Below, one piece after another: positions 8,729-17,633 of a DNA stretch of 64,000 nt. Position 1 is the first letter of the stretch. Each line of letters begins with the position of its first letter. Source of the stretch: JAJFFW01 sp965263375 (GTDB lineage Bacteria; Pseudomonadota; Alphaproteobacteria; Caulobacterales; Parvularculaceae); NCBI GenBank assembly GCA_965263375.1, contig OZ253669.1, positions 62,001-126,000 of the forward strand, given 5' to 3'. The notes under the pieces were generated by a model. That model was given only the letters and a program-made list of their open reading frames with translations, was not told the DNA's origin and made no database searches. Both the position numbers and the translations under genes were made by a program.

Positions 8729-10317
8729 GCGGCTATTCCTTTTTGACGACTATATTTCGTGGCCAAACGCCCCGCAGTCCGCCCCGCCGAACCGCTGCTT
8801 CCGCCATTGGCGCCTTGGCCAATCTGAACATCAGGCCCGCAATAGTACAAGCCATTTAACCGCGATGCATCGCGCAAAATATGGGCCCGCTGCGCTTCTT
8901 GAAGGACAGGCGCAAAACCGCCGAGCGTTTCTGGCGCAAGACCGGCCTGCGCCGCACGATCACCGACAAGACGAACATCAATCGCCTCAAGCCGTTCGCC
9001 CGCGCCTGGCGCTATATTCTCAAACGTGGCGAGCGCCGCGCGCTCAACCTCTAAGCGCAAGGCATCATCCGTCCCAGGAACATAGGGAAGCGGGTGGACC
9101 CATCCGGCGGCGAGATTGCCGTGCTCCGGCGCCCACCCCTTTTCAAATACGCTTGGGAAAATAAGCTCCATCTGTAAGGCTGGCGCAACCTCGCCATCCC
9201 GCGCCATTCGATAAGCGGTGCGCAATTGCAGAAGGTCCGGCGTATAAACAAGGCGGCGCGATAAATTCTTTTTCGTCACCTCATCACGCGCAGCCCCCTT
9301 CAAGGCAAAATGAACCTTTGCAGATGCATATCGCGGTGCGGGCGCTGTTATCGCTTTTTGAAATTCAATATCCAGTTGCGCTGGCCCGATCTGACGCAAA
9401 TATGCATCCCGGCTGCTGAGCGCATTGACGACGACACTCGCACGAATTTGCCCGCCATCGGCCATCGAAACCCCAGCGACGCCATCCCACTCCACCAACA
9501 TTGATGTGATATCATTGCCAGCTCGAAATTCGACGCCAGCCGCCTGAACCGCGCGCCGCAATGCACTGTAAACACCGCCATACCCACCGCTTGGGAAAGC
9601 GCAAGCGCCTTGCAGCCCCGCAGCCTCTCCCGCCCATCGGCGCACAAGAGACAAATAACTAAACGGGTCAGATGGCCTGACCCCTGCATCAAACGACGCT
9701 TCTGCGCGTAAGAGGTCTTTAACGCGCGGATCTTTAAAAGACCTGTCGAGCACGGCGTCAACTGACATCGCCGCATACTCATCTAAATAAGCGCGTGATC
9801 GCTTGGTCAGTCGCTCCAACGGCGCGCCCATAAAGAGCGGACGCAAATCCCGCGCAGCGCCCATTAAATCTTCCATAAACGCCTGGAAGGCATCAGCGTC
9901 TTTTCGGTCAACCTCAGCGACAGCTTCATATGAAAGCGCCAGATCGCCATTGATCATCAATGTACTGCGATCTTTAAAATAGTACATGCTTTCAAAGCGT
10001 CTTTGCACAAAGCAAAGACCGTGACGATAAAGATCAAGGCTATTAATAACATCAGGATCAAGATCACGAACCAAAAAATCATAGTCGTCCGCGAAATATC
10101 CATCGGCAAATTCTGTCTTCTCAGGCGCATTTACGCCAGCTTCTAACAAAATTGTCTTAAGCCCCGCCTTGCCTAAATACGCCGCCGCCACAAGCCCATC
10201 GATCGTGGCGCCGACAACAACCGCATCAACGCCCCCCTCGATACGACTTGCTCCGCTAAGAGAATCTTCCCCCAGCAAATTACTGCCTAAATAATCATTC
10301 TGAAGATTATCGCCCAT
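8725..10317 (-). CDS. FAD-dependent oxidoreductase, phytoene dehydrogenase/PYROXD2-like
   Basis: 530 residues with the layout of the phytoene-desaturase/PYROXD2 flavoprotein family. There is an N-terminal Rossmann motif (DAVVVGATIDGLVAAAYLG, residues 32-50), a long substrate domain, and a C-terminal segment LYYCGPDVQIGQGANGG resembling the family's second FAD contact. The dinucleotide motif reads G-A-T-I-D-G, so the central glycine of GxGxxG is Thr. About 30 residues precede the motif. The gene overlaps the downstream GcvT-like gene by four bases and follows the next oxidoreductase by 8 bp, making a tight operon. Redox chemistry is inferred from the family; no substrate can be assigned. Confidence 0.72.
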   Translation of the reverse strand: MGDNLQNDYLGSNLLGEDSLSGASRIEGGVDAVVVGATIDGLVAAAYLGKAGLKTILLEAGVNAPEKTEFADGYFADDYDFLVRDLDPDVINSLDLYRHGLCFVQRRFESMYYFKDRSTLMINGDLALSYEAVAEVDRKDADAFQAFMEDLMGAARDLRPLFMGAPLERLTKRSRAYLDEYAAMSVDAVLDRSFKDPRVKDLLRAEASFDAGVRPSDPFSYLSLVRRWAGEAAGLQGACAFPSGGYGGVYSALRRAVQAAGVEFRAGNDITSMLVEWDGVAGVSMADGGQIRASVVVNALSSRDAYLRQIGPAQLDIEFQKAITAPAPRYASAKVHFALKGAARDEVTKKNLSRRLVYTPDLLQLRTAYRMARDGEVAPALQMELIFPSVFEKGWAPEHGNLAAGWVHPLPYVPGTDDALRLEVERAALATFENIAPGAGERLEAIDVRLVGDRAAQAGLAPETLGGFAPVLQEAQRAHILRDASRLNGLYYCGPDVQIGQGANGGSSGSAGRTAGRLATKYSRQKGIAA

Positions 10318-10325
10318 CTTACTGG

Positions 10326-11639
10326 CTATGCCTCACCCACAAGCCGCAACGCTAAGGTGGCGGCGGCCCCAATCTCATTCCCACCAACGGCCGGCGCAGG
10401 GACAGCCGGTGCATCATCATTAAGTTGCTGTGCGCCCTCCGCATCAAGCGCGCCCGACAACTCAACATCAGTACGCTGGACATCTTTAAGAGCGCCGTTG
10501 AGGTACTTACCAAGCCGTTGCAATACTTGCTTACCAAGAACTTGACAGTCCTGGCCCGTCCACTCTCGCGGCCCTTCTTCTGACGCAATCAATCGCGGGC
10601 AATAAGGGGCGCGGACAATAATTTCTTTTTCGCCAAACTCAAAAACCAATGGCGGATTTTCCGGCATTCGCCCTTCAAGAACCGCGTCGCGCGCAATTCG
10701 AATTTCATCTGCGGTCTCAGCAATGTAATAGATCGCATTTTGGTCGCCCGGCGCATTTGTCGGCGGCATTGGTTGGTCAGCAAGCTTCACGCTAATCGTC
10801 GCCTCGGCAGTATCATTATGGGCCATGGGCGAGGCGGGTCCCTCAACCTTTAGACCAGCCAGATAAGCAAGTCGCAGCGACGCCGCCATAAAAGCGCGTG
10901 TGCGGATTGGGTCTTGATCCTCAAACTCTACTTTCAACATACGCGCATCTTGGCGTTCAAGACGGGTCAACGGCGCTGCGATACGTTCCACCCCAAGGCG
11001 CTCGCATAAGCGCTCAAGGGTCAAACATAAAAGATCCGCATTTTTGACGCGCCAAGCGCCAACATCATTCACCGCAGCAAGGGCCCGGCTAGAACCAGGT
11101 TCTTCCCCGCCGACGGCAAATGCCGACCCCGCAACGGCCGACAAATGCGCTTTTAGATCATCGCTCTCAAAAAAATCATCAAGCAGTTCTCTTAAGGACT
11201 GAACTGCAAAAGCATCATCATGCAGGCCGGGAACAATTTCAGACAAACGCTCCAGCAATGCAGCGGCGTCAACGTCTTCCCCCTTAGTTTTCGCCGCCAG
11301 TTCCCCCGCCAGATCCATCCAAAGCGCGCCATCCATGGCGTTAATCTCTGTAATCGCCTCTTGGGTTTGGCGCTCATCAGCATAGGTTGCGATTGCCGAG
11401 CGCCCTTCAAACAAGGAAATGCGCGCGCTAACAGGCTCAATCTTTAAACCAGTTTCATGAAGATCGAGGCTGCGCCAAACAAAATCCGGCACAGCTGGCG
11501 CCGCCGTTACGCTATTTGCCTCAAGCCCGGTTTTTACAACAGCGCAATACGCGCCGGACCGCGCGGCGCATGCCGCCGCCGCCAACCCGCTTGGTTCAGC
11601 GCCAAAAACGACAAGATCATAATGTCGGCGATTTTTCAT
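10326..11639 (-). CDS. FAD-binding oxidoreductase-like protein (degenerate dinucleotide motif)
   Basis: 437-residue protein with an N-terminal Rossmann beta-alpha-beta, DLVVFGAEPSGLAAAACAARSGAYCAVVK, at residues 8-36. It resembles the upstream half of the flavoprotein fold, but the motif is G-A-E-P-S-G, again lacking the central glycine of GxGxxG. The middle of the protein shows no motif I recognise. The C-terminus has GNEIGAAATLALRLVGEA, like a terminal FAD-contact helix. It is first in the three-gene unit, and its product may form a heteromer with the neighbouring oxidoreductase. It could equally be a divergent paralogue with a structural role. Function is unassigned. Confidence 0.55.
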   Translation of the reverse strand: MKNRRHYDLVVFGAEPSGLAAAACAARSGAYCAVVKTGLEANSVTAAPAVPDFVWRSLDLHETGLKIEPVSARISLFEGRSAIATYADERQTQEAITEINAMDGALWMDLAGELAAKTKGEDVDAAALLERLSEIVPGLHDDAFAVQSLRELLDDFFESDDLKAHLSAVAGSAFAVGGEEPGSSRALAAVNDVGAWRVKNADLLCLTLERLCERLGVERIAAPLTRLERQDARMLKVEFEDQDPIRTRAFMAASLRLAYLAGLKVEGPASPMAHNDTAEATISVKLADQPMPPTNAPGDQNAIYYIAETADEIRIARDAVLEGRMPENPPLVFEFGEKEIIVRAPYCPRLIASEEGPREWTGQDCQVLGKQVLQRLGKYLNGALKDVQRTDVELSGALDAEGAQQLNDDAPAVPAPAVGGNEIGAAATLALRLVGEA

Positions 11640-11730
11640 AAACGCTTTCGCCTAACTCATTTCCTATAGCCGCACTTTGTGGTTCGTCATGAACAGTGGC
11701 GACTAATGTCCTTATCTAATCGAGCATACC

Positions 11731-14727
11731 TTAAGATGTAGCCCGTTTTACGACACGATCGTAAATATCTCGCACTGTTTGGCGAGCCGATACAATCTTT
11801 GATTCCGCTTCCTCTAACGAGGTTGCTTGGCACGCTTCACACATCCGATTTCGCAAAGCCGCGCCCGCCTCCACGGGGTCGAATACGCCGCCGCTCGCTG
11901 CACGACTAAGTTGAATGACAGTTTCAAATAATTCGCTCGCCGTTAAAAGATGCGTAAGATCCATATCTGTCAAAAAATTTGACGACATCTTTCTAGCGGC
12001 GACTAAATCAAAGCGAGCACCCTTTAAGAGTTGGAGATATTGATGGATAAAATCAAGCTCCGTCTGACCACCTTTGCCATTCTTTATGTCCCATACGCCT
12101 TTTCCCGGCTTTGCCGCCATTAAGCGGGCATGCATGTCGTCCACATCTTGCGCTAAAGCAGCACGGCGCGCCGAGGCCCAATCATCTTGCGCATAACGAA
12201 CGCCTTTGGGGGCGTCAGAAGTTAATTTTGCGTTAACCGTTTGACTACCAGCGCCTTCATGTGCACCCCCTTCTGGGCTTTGTGATGTCATATCCAATGA
12301 CTCACGCCTTATTATCGCCGCAATCTCCGCCGTCAGAAAATCCGTCAGCCCTTTATCGCCAACAACAAGACGAGATTTCGTCAAGGCCATGACTTCCCAC
12401 GTCCAGGCGTCATGCGCAAAATATGATGAAAATGCCGCCTTACTTACAGCCGCAGGCCCGGCGCCGCCTGAGGGGCGCAACTGCATGTCTACCTCATAAA
12501 GGGGACCATTTTCCGTCGGGGCCGTCAGCGCGGTTACAAAACGGCGCACAAGACGCGTATAGTATCCAGTTGCATCTAGAGGTTTTTCACCCGTGGAAAG
12601 TGCGTCTTGAGGCGCATCATAGATAAAGATCAGATCAATATCAGACGTCGCCGTTAACGTACGCGCGCCCAAGCGGCCAAGGCCCATCACCACAAGCTGG
12701 CCATCAATCGCGCCATGAAGCTTTTCCATTTCCTCCATCACGATCGGGCCCATCGCACGAATAGCCGCGTCCGCAATTGCAGTAAACTGTCGGTGCGCTG
12801 TCGCCGGATCAATGTCACGGGTGACGAGTTGGGCGGCAATTTGAAACCGTTCCGCCAACGCCCAACGACGAGCCAAATTAAGCCTCTCTTCAAAACTGTC
12901 ACTCGTTTCAAGCATCGCTTGCAACGCATCAGTTAACTCATCAGCATTTAGATGAGGCGGCCAATCATTCTCTAATAACGCTTCAATCAAATGGCGTCGG
13001 CGCGCCAACGCCCGCCCAAGATAGGGCGCAACCGTCATAATCTGCGTTAAGCGGTCAAACACGTCCGGCGCGTGGGCAAGCATAGAAAACAGCTGTACGC
13101 CTGCTGGAAGCTCCGTTAAAAACTTTTCAAACGCAACAAATGCTTCGTCCGGGTCAGTTGCTTTCGCAAGCGCATCGATTAAGCGCGGCGTTAAGATCGT
13201 AAGTAACTCGCGCGCCCGCGGCGTTCGCGCGGCCCGCGCACCACCGGCATGCCAATGCCGCAAGGCGCTGCTCACGGCCTCAGGGCGCTGAAAACCTATT
13301 TTTCGCAAACTCTGTAATGTCGCTGGGTCATCTTCAACGCCGGTAAAACTTAAATTGCCAGCCTCAGAAGAAAGCTGCTCTTCGCGTCCGAAAAAGTCGG
13401 CGAACCCTTCATGGACGTTACGCATAACGCCTAGAAGTTCATTGCGAAATTCATGAATATCCGCATCACCAAGGAAGGCCGCAATCCGCTCAGCCCCATC
13501 TTCGCTTGCGGGCACTTTATGCGTCTGCGCATCATTGACCATCTGTATGCGATGCTCAACTTTTCGCAAATAACTATATGCGTTTGACAGCGTCGCCACC
13601 CGTTCCGGCGTCATATGCCCCGCGCGCGCCAAAGCTTTTAACGCGGCAATGGTCCCCCTAGCGCGCAGGCTTTCATCTTTACCGCCCAATATAAGCTGCA
13701 AAGTCTGCGCCTGAAATTCAATTTCGCGGATCCCGCCGCGTCCCGTTTTTAAGTCATGCCCCAAAAACTCTATTTCGCCGCCGCCTTTGGCCATATGAAT
13801 CTGGCGCGAAATAGATCGGATATCTTCAATCGCGGCAAAGTCTAAATATTTGCGCCAAATAAAAGGACGCAGACCCTCCAAAAAACGGCGCCCAAATGGG
13901 ATGTCCCCAGCCGCGGCGCGCGCGCGAATAAAAGCCGCGCGCTCCCAATTTTGTCCGTAAGCTTCATAGTATGCTTCTGCAGCTTGCCAAGATATCGCCG
14001 CCGCCGACACCCCAGGATCAGGACGAAGGCGTAAATCCGTACGAAAAACATATCCGTCAGCGGTTTGCTCTTGAAGAAACCGACAGATTAGGCGCGTCGC
14101 CGCGACTGCAATTTCACGAGCATTGTCTCCAAGTGCGGGGGCCGCGTCGTCATATAAAACGATGATATCAATATCGCTGGAATAATTTAGCTCACCCGCG
14201 CCAAGTTTTCCCATCGCCAGAACCGCAATGCCGCAATCGCGCTCAGGCTCAAGCGGGTCTATCGGTGAAAAACCTTTGCTTTCTACTTCCTTTAAAGCGC
14301 ACCGCAAAGCTCCAGTAAGCGCCGCGTCAGCAAAGTCGGACCAAATCTTGGCGGCGCTAAGCGTTGAACGCGCGCCTGCGATTTCATTAAGGCCAACAAC
14401 AAGGCCGGCCCGCGCCTTAGCTTGGCGTAATATTTTCATCTGGACCAAGAGGTCTGGTTCTTGATGGGCCGCCAACACGCGCGCTTGCACATCGGCCATG
14501 ACCGCATCAAGTGGCGTGCGTAAAAGCTGCCCTAGTCCTGCCCCTTCATCGACCAATAATTTTGATAAGTAAGGGGAACAACCGCCAACCCCTTCAATTA
14601 ATCGCTGCAAATCACCAGAGGCGCCTCTCCCAACCTTAAAGCAGCCTTCAGGCAATCGCTCTAACAACCGACTAGCAGCAGCGGCGTCATAGATACGCGG
14701 AGTTTGACTGATCTGATCGATTAACAT
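11731..14727 (-). CDS. glnE: Bifunctional glutamine synthetase adenylyltransferase/adenylyl-removing enzyme
   Basis: GlnE adenylylates glutamine synthetase when nitrogen is plentiful and removes AMP when it is scarce. Both nucleotidyltransferase domains are visible. The adenylyl-removing half has GAGELNYSSDIDIIVLYD and the adenylylating half LGARTLTATSDIDLIFIYD, each with the paired aspartates. The C-terminal GlnD/GlnE helical region includes the segment GGQTELDFIHQYLQLL. From the ATG at 14727 it has 998 residues, close to the family norm. The frame is also open to an ATG at 14772, but that codon lies inside a 14-bp palindrome just below a terminator-like hairpin, so 14727 (AGG eight bases upstream) is preferred. 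A linker at about 815-850 looks low-complexity. Confidence 0.95.
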   Translation of the reverse strand: MLIDQISQTPRIYDAAAASRLLERLPEGCFKVGRGASGDLQRLIEGVGGCSPYLSKLLVDEGAGLGQLLRTPLDAVMADVQARVLAAHQEPDLLVQMKILRQAKARAGLVVGLNEIAGARSTLSAAKIWSDFADAALTGALRCALKEVESKGFSPIDPLEPERDCGIAVLAMGKLGAGELNYSSDIDIIVLYDDAAPALGDNAREIAVAATRLICRFLQEQTADGYVFRTDLRLRPDPGVSAAAISWQAAEAYYEAYGQNWERAAFIRARAAAGDIPFGRRFLEGLRPFIWRKYLDFAAIEDIRSISRQIHMAKGGGEIEFLGHDLKTGRGGIREIEFQAQTLQLILGGKDESLRARGTIAALKALARAGHMTPERVATLSNAYSYLRKVEHRIQMVNDAQTHKVPASEDGAERIAAFLGDADIHEFRNELLGVMRNVHEGFADFFGREEQLSSEAGNLSFTGVEDDPATLQSLRKIGFQRPEAVSSALRHWHAGGARAARTPRARELLTILTPRLIDALAKATDPDEAFVAFEKFLTELPAGVQLFSMLAHAPDVFDRLTQIMTVAPYLGRALARRRHLIEALLENDWPPHLNADELTDALQAMLETSDSFEERLNLARRWALAERFQIAAQLVTRDIDPATAHRQFTAIADAAIRAMGPIVMEEMEKLHGAIDGQLVVMGLGRLGARTLTATSDIDLIFIYDAPQDALSTGEKPLDATGYYTRLVRRFVTALTAPTENGPLYEVDMQLRPSGGAGPAAVSKAAFSSYFAHDAWTWEVMALTKSRLVVGDKGLTDFLTAEIAAIIRRESLDMTSQSPEGGAHEGAGSQTVNAKLTSDAPKGVRYAQDDWASARRAALAQDVDDMHARLMAAKPGKGVWDIKNGKGGQTELDFIHQYLQLLKGARFDLVAARKMSSNFLTDMDLTHLLTASELFETVIQLSRAASGGVFDPVEAGAALRNRMCEACQATSLEEAESKIVSARQTVRDIYDRVVKRATS

Positions 14728-14760
14728 GGGAATGGCCTGTTCATCGAAATCATTGCTTAC

Positions 14761-14774
14761 ATATGTTAACATAT
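14761..14774. promoter_or_regulatory. 14-bp perfect palindrome upstream of glnE
   Basis: ATATGTTAACATAT (14761-14774) is a perfect palindrome 34 bp upstream of the preferred glnE start. It looks like an operator for a dimeric regulator; the regulator is unknown. Confidence 0.45.
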
Positions 14775-14778
14775 AAAC

Positions 14779-14811
14779 AAATAGCGCCCAGGGACAGCCC
14801 GAGCGCTATTT
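14779..14811 (-). terminator. Hairpin between HU gene and glnE
   Basis: Perfect 9-bp stem AAATAGCGC (14779-14787) / GCGCTATTT (14803-14811) with a 15-nt loop, lying between the HU stop and glnE. On the minus strand it runs into GTTTATATG, so it is a moderate intrinsic terminator candidate for the HU transcript. Confidence 0.5.
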
Positions 14812-14877
14812 TAAAACTCGTACAAAAAGGAACACGGCGGGTTAATAGGCTTTTCAAGCCCATAGACCGAAGGGGCC

Positions 14878-15162
14878 TTAACAGCCTGCTGCCGTCTTCA
14901 AGTTTGAAGAAGGGCGGAAACGCAAACTGCGTGAAGCTTTGATCTTGATCGCTTCGCCGGTGCGCGGGTTGCGGCCTTTACGGGCTGGGCGCTTCGTAAT
15001 TGTAAATGTGCCGAATGTACCAATTTGGTACTTGCCTTCTTTACGCGCCTTTTTTAGGCCAGCTTCAATCTCGCCAAATACTAGTTCAACAACGCGTTTG
15101 GCTTCTGCGTTGCTCATTTCACCTTTATCGGCGATGTTTGCAATAAATTCTGCTTTGCTCAT
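14878..15162 (-). CDS. HU family DNA-binding protein
   Basis: 94-residue histone-like protein. The N-terminal dimerisation helices MSKAEFIANIADKGEMSNAEAKRVVELVF precede the conserved beta segment GTFGTFTITKRPARKGRNPRTGE, whose RNPRTGE tip is the DNA-intercalating arm of HU/IHF proteins. The following IKIKASRSLRFRPSSNLK completes the fold. The length and the short C-terminal tail fit HU rather than IHF alpha or beta. It is expected to bend and compact nucleoid DNA as a homodimer. It is monocistronic, with a hairpin terminator before glnE and about 180 bp of upstream sequence for its promoter. Confidence 0.95.
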   Translation of the reverse strand: MSKAEFIANIADKGEMSNAEAKRVVELVFGEIEAGLKKARKEGKYQIGTFGTFTITKRPARKGRNPRTGEAIKIKASRSLRFRPSSNLKTAAGC

Positions 15163-15344
15163 TTTCTTGCCTCATATTCACGACACGATGCAATAACGCC
15201 CATGACGCAGTTTCCATGAAAGGATTCACACAAAGACCTGATTTTTGCTGGGGCGCAAGTCATCCGATTATTAAAATGTAGATTTTTCCTAAGGTTTTTT
15301 ACACCTGGACAATATTTTTAGCTGTAAAGCTGGATTCCAGGCTT

Positions 15345-16772
15345 CTAAGCAGCCTCGTCCGCAGGAAAAACCAATGAAACACGCAGGCCCCCGCCGCCTT
15401 TTTTTGCGTCGCGTAAATAGAGCTTAGCCCCATGGGCGCGCGAGATTGCACTAACAAGACTAAGCCCCAAGCCGCTTCCCGGCGTGGTCCGGCTTGTTTC
15501 CAGGCGGACATAACGCTGTAAGATATGAGCGCGGTCTTGGCTGGGTACGCCAGGACCATCATCAGAAACGCTTAACACAACACGGCCATCTTGATGTGTC
15601 GACACCGCGATCACGATCTGGCTGCCCCCTTCAGCATATTTCAAGGCATTATCAAGAAGGTTGGCGATCGCCTGCGAGATCAAAGCGCGCGATCCTTTTA
15701 TAGGCGCAGATGGCTTCATGCGAACACTTAGTTCAAAGCCCGCGTCTTGCGCGGCGGGCTCATAAAGCTCCGCCAGCTCCTCTACAATCGCCGCAACATC
15801 GACCGGCTCAAGGGCGCCGGCGCCCTCCCCGGATTCAATACGGGCAATCGACAATAGCGCATTGAATGTGGAGATCATCCGCTCCGCATCCCCCAAAGTC
15901 GCACGCAATGCGACCTCTTTTGTTTCCTCATCCGCCTCAAGAGCGTCTGTCAAGCGATTACGGATCCGCGTTAAGGGCGAGCGTAGATCATGGGCAATAT
16001 TATCACTAACCTCGCGCATGCCAGTCATGAGCCGTTCCAGCTGATCCAACATTGCATTCAAATTCACCGCAAGGTTTTCAAGCTCGTCGCCGCCGCCTGT
16101 GAGCGCTATACGCCGCGACATATCTCCGCCGCGCACCGCCCGCGCCGTCTTATTGACGGCATCAACGCGCAATAGAACAGACCGGGAGAATAACAGACCA
16201 ATGATAAGTCCCAACATGATTGTCACAAGAGCAATGCGCAAAATCACTTCCCGCAAGCGCTCGCTTAATAATCGGCGATCGGAGCTGTCGCGCGCCACAA
16301 AGACCAGGAAAAAGCTTTCCGCTTCAGGGCTGATGCTAAAACGGCGGATCTTTCCGCGCGCTTGACGCACCTCAATTGCACTGCGCGCGTCACCCGTGTT
16401 TAAGGCTAATGGACGATCACGCTCATAAGTGAAATTGAAAAACCCTTCATCTGCCGACAAGGCCGCCGGCGGCAACGCAGTTAGATTGCCGGCCAGCACC
16501 GCCCCGGAAGGCGCGCGGATTAGCATGTATAACCCGCCGTCACGCCATTTGGCGCGATCGCCAAGTTCCTCCAACAGCACCGCCTCGCCCTGCTCGGCGA
16601 AAATCTCAGAGAGAACTTCGATATCTTTGTCGATCGCCTCATCCATTTGAACGGCGACAACGCCAAGGGTTGCGCGATACAGATAGACGCCCAGCACCGA
16701 AACGGCACTGGCGAATATCAGCATATAGACCAGCGTAAACTGGAATGACGACGTTCGTAATAAGCGCAACAT
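15345..16772 (-). CDS. Two-component sensor histidine kinase (HAMP, HisKA, HATPase)
   Basis: 475-residue membrane kinase. TM1 is at about 11-33, a periplasmic sensor domain of about 140 residues follows, TM2 is at about 176-197 (VILRIALVTIMLGLIIGLLF), then HAMP. The H-box is VSDNIAHDLRSPLTRIRNRL with His261. The ATPase boxes are NLLDNALKYAEGG, SDDGPGV and PGSGLGLSLV. The architecture matches OmpR-partner kinases of the envelope-stress type. It lies directly downstream of its response regulator (3-bp gap) and of a DegP protease, so the signal is probably periplasmic protein damage. That role is inferred from context. Confidence 0.93.
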   Translation of the reverse strand: MLRLLRTSSFQFTLVYMLIFASAVSVLGVYLYRATLGVVAVQMDEAIDKDIEVLSEIFAEQGEAVLLEELGDRAKWRDGGLYMLIRAPSGAVLAGNLTALPPAALSADEGFFNFTYERDRPLALNTGDARSAIEVRQARGKIRRFSISPEAESFFLVFVARDSSDRRLLSERLREVILRIALVTIMLGLIIGLLFSRSVLLRVDAVNKTARAVRGGDMSRRIALTGGGDELENLAVNLNAMLDQLERLMTGMREVSDNIAHDLRSPLTRIRNRLTDALEADEETKEVALRATLGDAERMISTFNALLSIARIESGEGAGALEPVDVAAIVEELAELYEPAAQDAGFELSVRMKPSAPIKGSRALISQAIANLLDNALKYAEGGSQIVIAVSTHQDGRVVLSVSDDGPGVPSQDRAHILQRYVRLETSRTTPGSGLGLSLVSAISRAHGAKLYLRDAKKGGGGLRVSLVFPADEAA

Positions 16773-16775
16773 GCG

Positions 16776-17456
16776 CTAGGATATATCAGAAATCGTATAG
16801 CCTGCGCCACGGATAGTTTTGAGGAGCGGTTTGTCAAAGCCTTTGTCGATTTTCGAGCGCAGGCGGGATATATGAACATCTATAACATTTGTTTGCGGAT
16901 CGAAATGATACTCCCAAACATTTTCCAGGAGCATGGTGCGCGTGACGACTTGTCCCGCGTTGCGCATTAGATACTCAAGCAGGCGAAACTCGCGCGGTTG
17001 AAGATCAATTTTCTGCGACGCCCGGCGCACTGTTCGGGTGATGACATCAATCTCCAAATCAGCCACCACATAACGGGTCGTGACATCCGCAGGCGCCGCG
17101 CGGCGACGGCCGAGCGCTTCAACGCGCGCTAAAAGCTCAGAAAACGCGTATGGCTTAACAAGATAATCATCACCGCCCGCTTGAAGCCCTTTCACCCGGT
17201 CATCCACCTCGCCCAGGGCTGATAAAAATAACGCTGGGGTTTCATCGCCCGCATCACGGCGGCGCGTCAACAAAGACAAGCCGTCCATCTTCGGCAACAT
17301 CCGGTCAATGACGTAAGCATCATAATCACCCGCGCCAGCCATGTTTAGACCCGCTTCTCCATCAAGAGCGTGGTCGACCACGTGTCCCGCCTCGCGCAAG
17401 CCCTTAGACACATAGGCCGCGGCTTCGCCGTCATCTTCAATCACTAATATTCGCAT
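16776..17456 (-). CDS. OmpR/PhoB family response regulator
   Basis: 226-residue regulator beginning MRILVIEDDGEAA. The start at 17456 matches the family; the frame upstream is open but encodes no domain. The receiver has Asp51 as phosphoacceptor (YVIDRMLPKMDG), Ser/Thr in FLSALG and Lys in YLVKPYAFSELLARVEAL. The winged-helix output domain contains LQPREFRLLEYLMRNAGQVVTRTMLLENVW and VIDVHISRLRSKID, the canonical OmpR-type recognition region. It is cotranscribed with the downstream kinase. A 16-bp direct repeat in the 177-bp gap upstream may be its own binding site. Confidence 0.94.
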   Translation of the reverse strand: MRILVIEDDGEAAAYVSKGLREAGHVVDHALDGEAGLNMAGAGDYDAYVIDRMLPKMDGLSLLTRRRDAGDETPALFLSALGEVDDRVKGLQAGGDDYLVKPYAFSELLARVEALGRRRAAPADVTTRYVVADLEIDVITRTVRRASQKIDLQPREFRLLEYLMRNAGQVVTRTMLLENVWEYHFDPQTNVIDVHISRLRSKIDKGFDKPLLKTIRGAGYTISDIS

Positions 17457-17492
17457 CTTCCGCCTCCGTCTTATGGCGTTATCTGTTGCGCG

Positions 17493-17619
17493 CCTTAAAG
17501 CTAAGCCTTCCTGGCCCGGTGAAATGCCGGCGCATGAATGCACAACACTCACGCGCCCTTTCCGCATTTTAGCCTTGCCCTGCAATCTTGGGGCACGCCA
17601 ACCCCTTAAAGCTAAGCCT
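17493..17619. repeat. 16-bp direct repeat pair in degP-regulator gap
   Basis: CCTTAAAGCTAAGCCT occurs exactly at 17493-17508 and again at 17604-17619, 111 bp apart, between the degP stop and the response-regulator start. OmpR-type regulators bind direct repeats, so autoregulation is possible, but the spacing is unusual. Confidence 0.6.
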
Positions 17620-17633
17620 GTCGCGGGCGCGCG

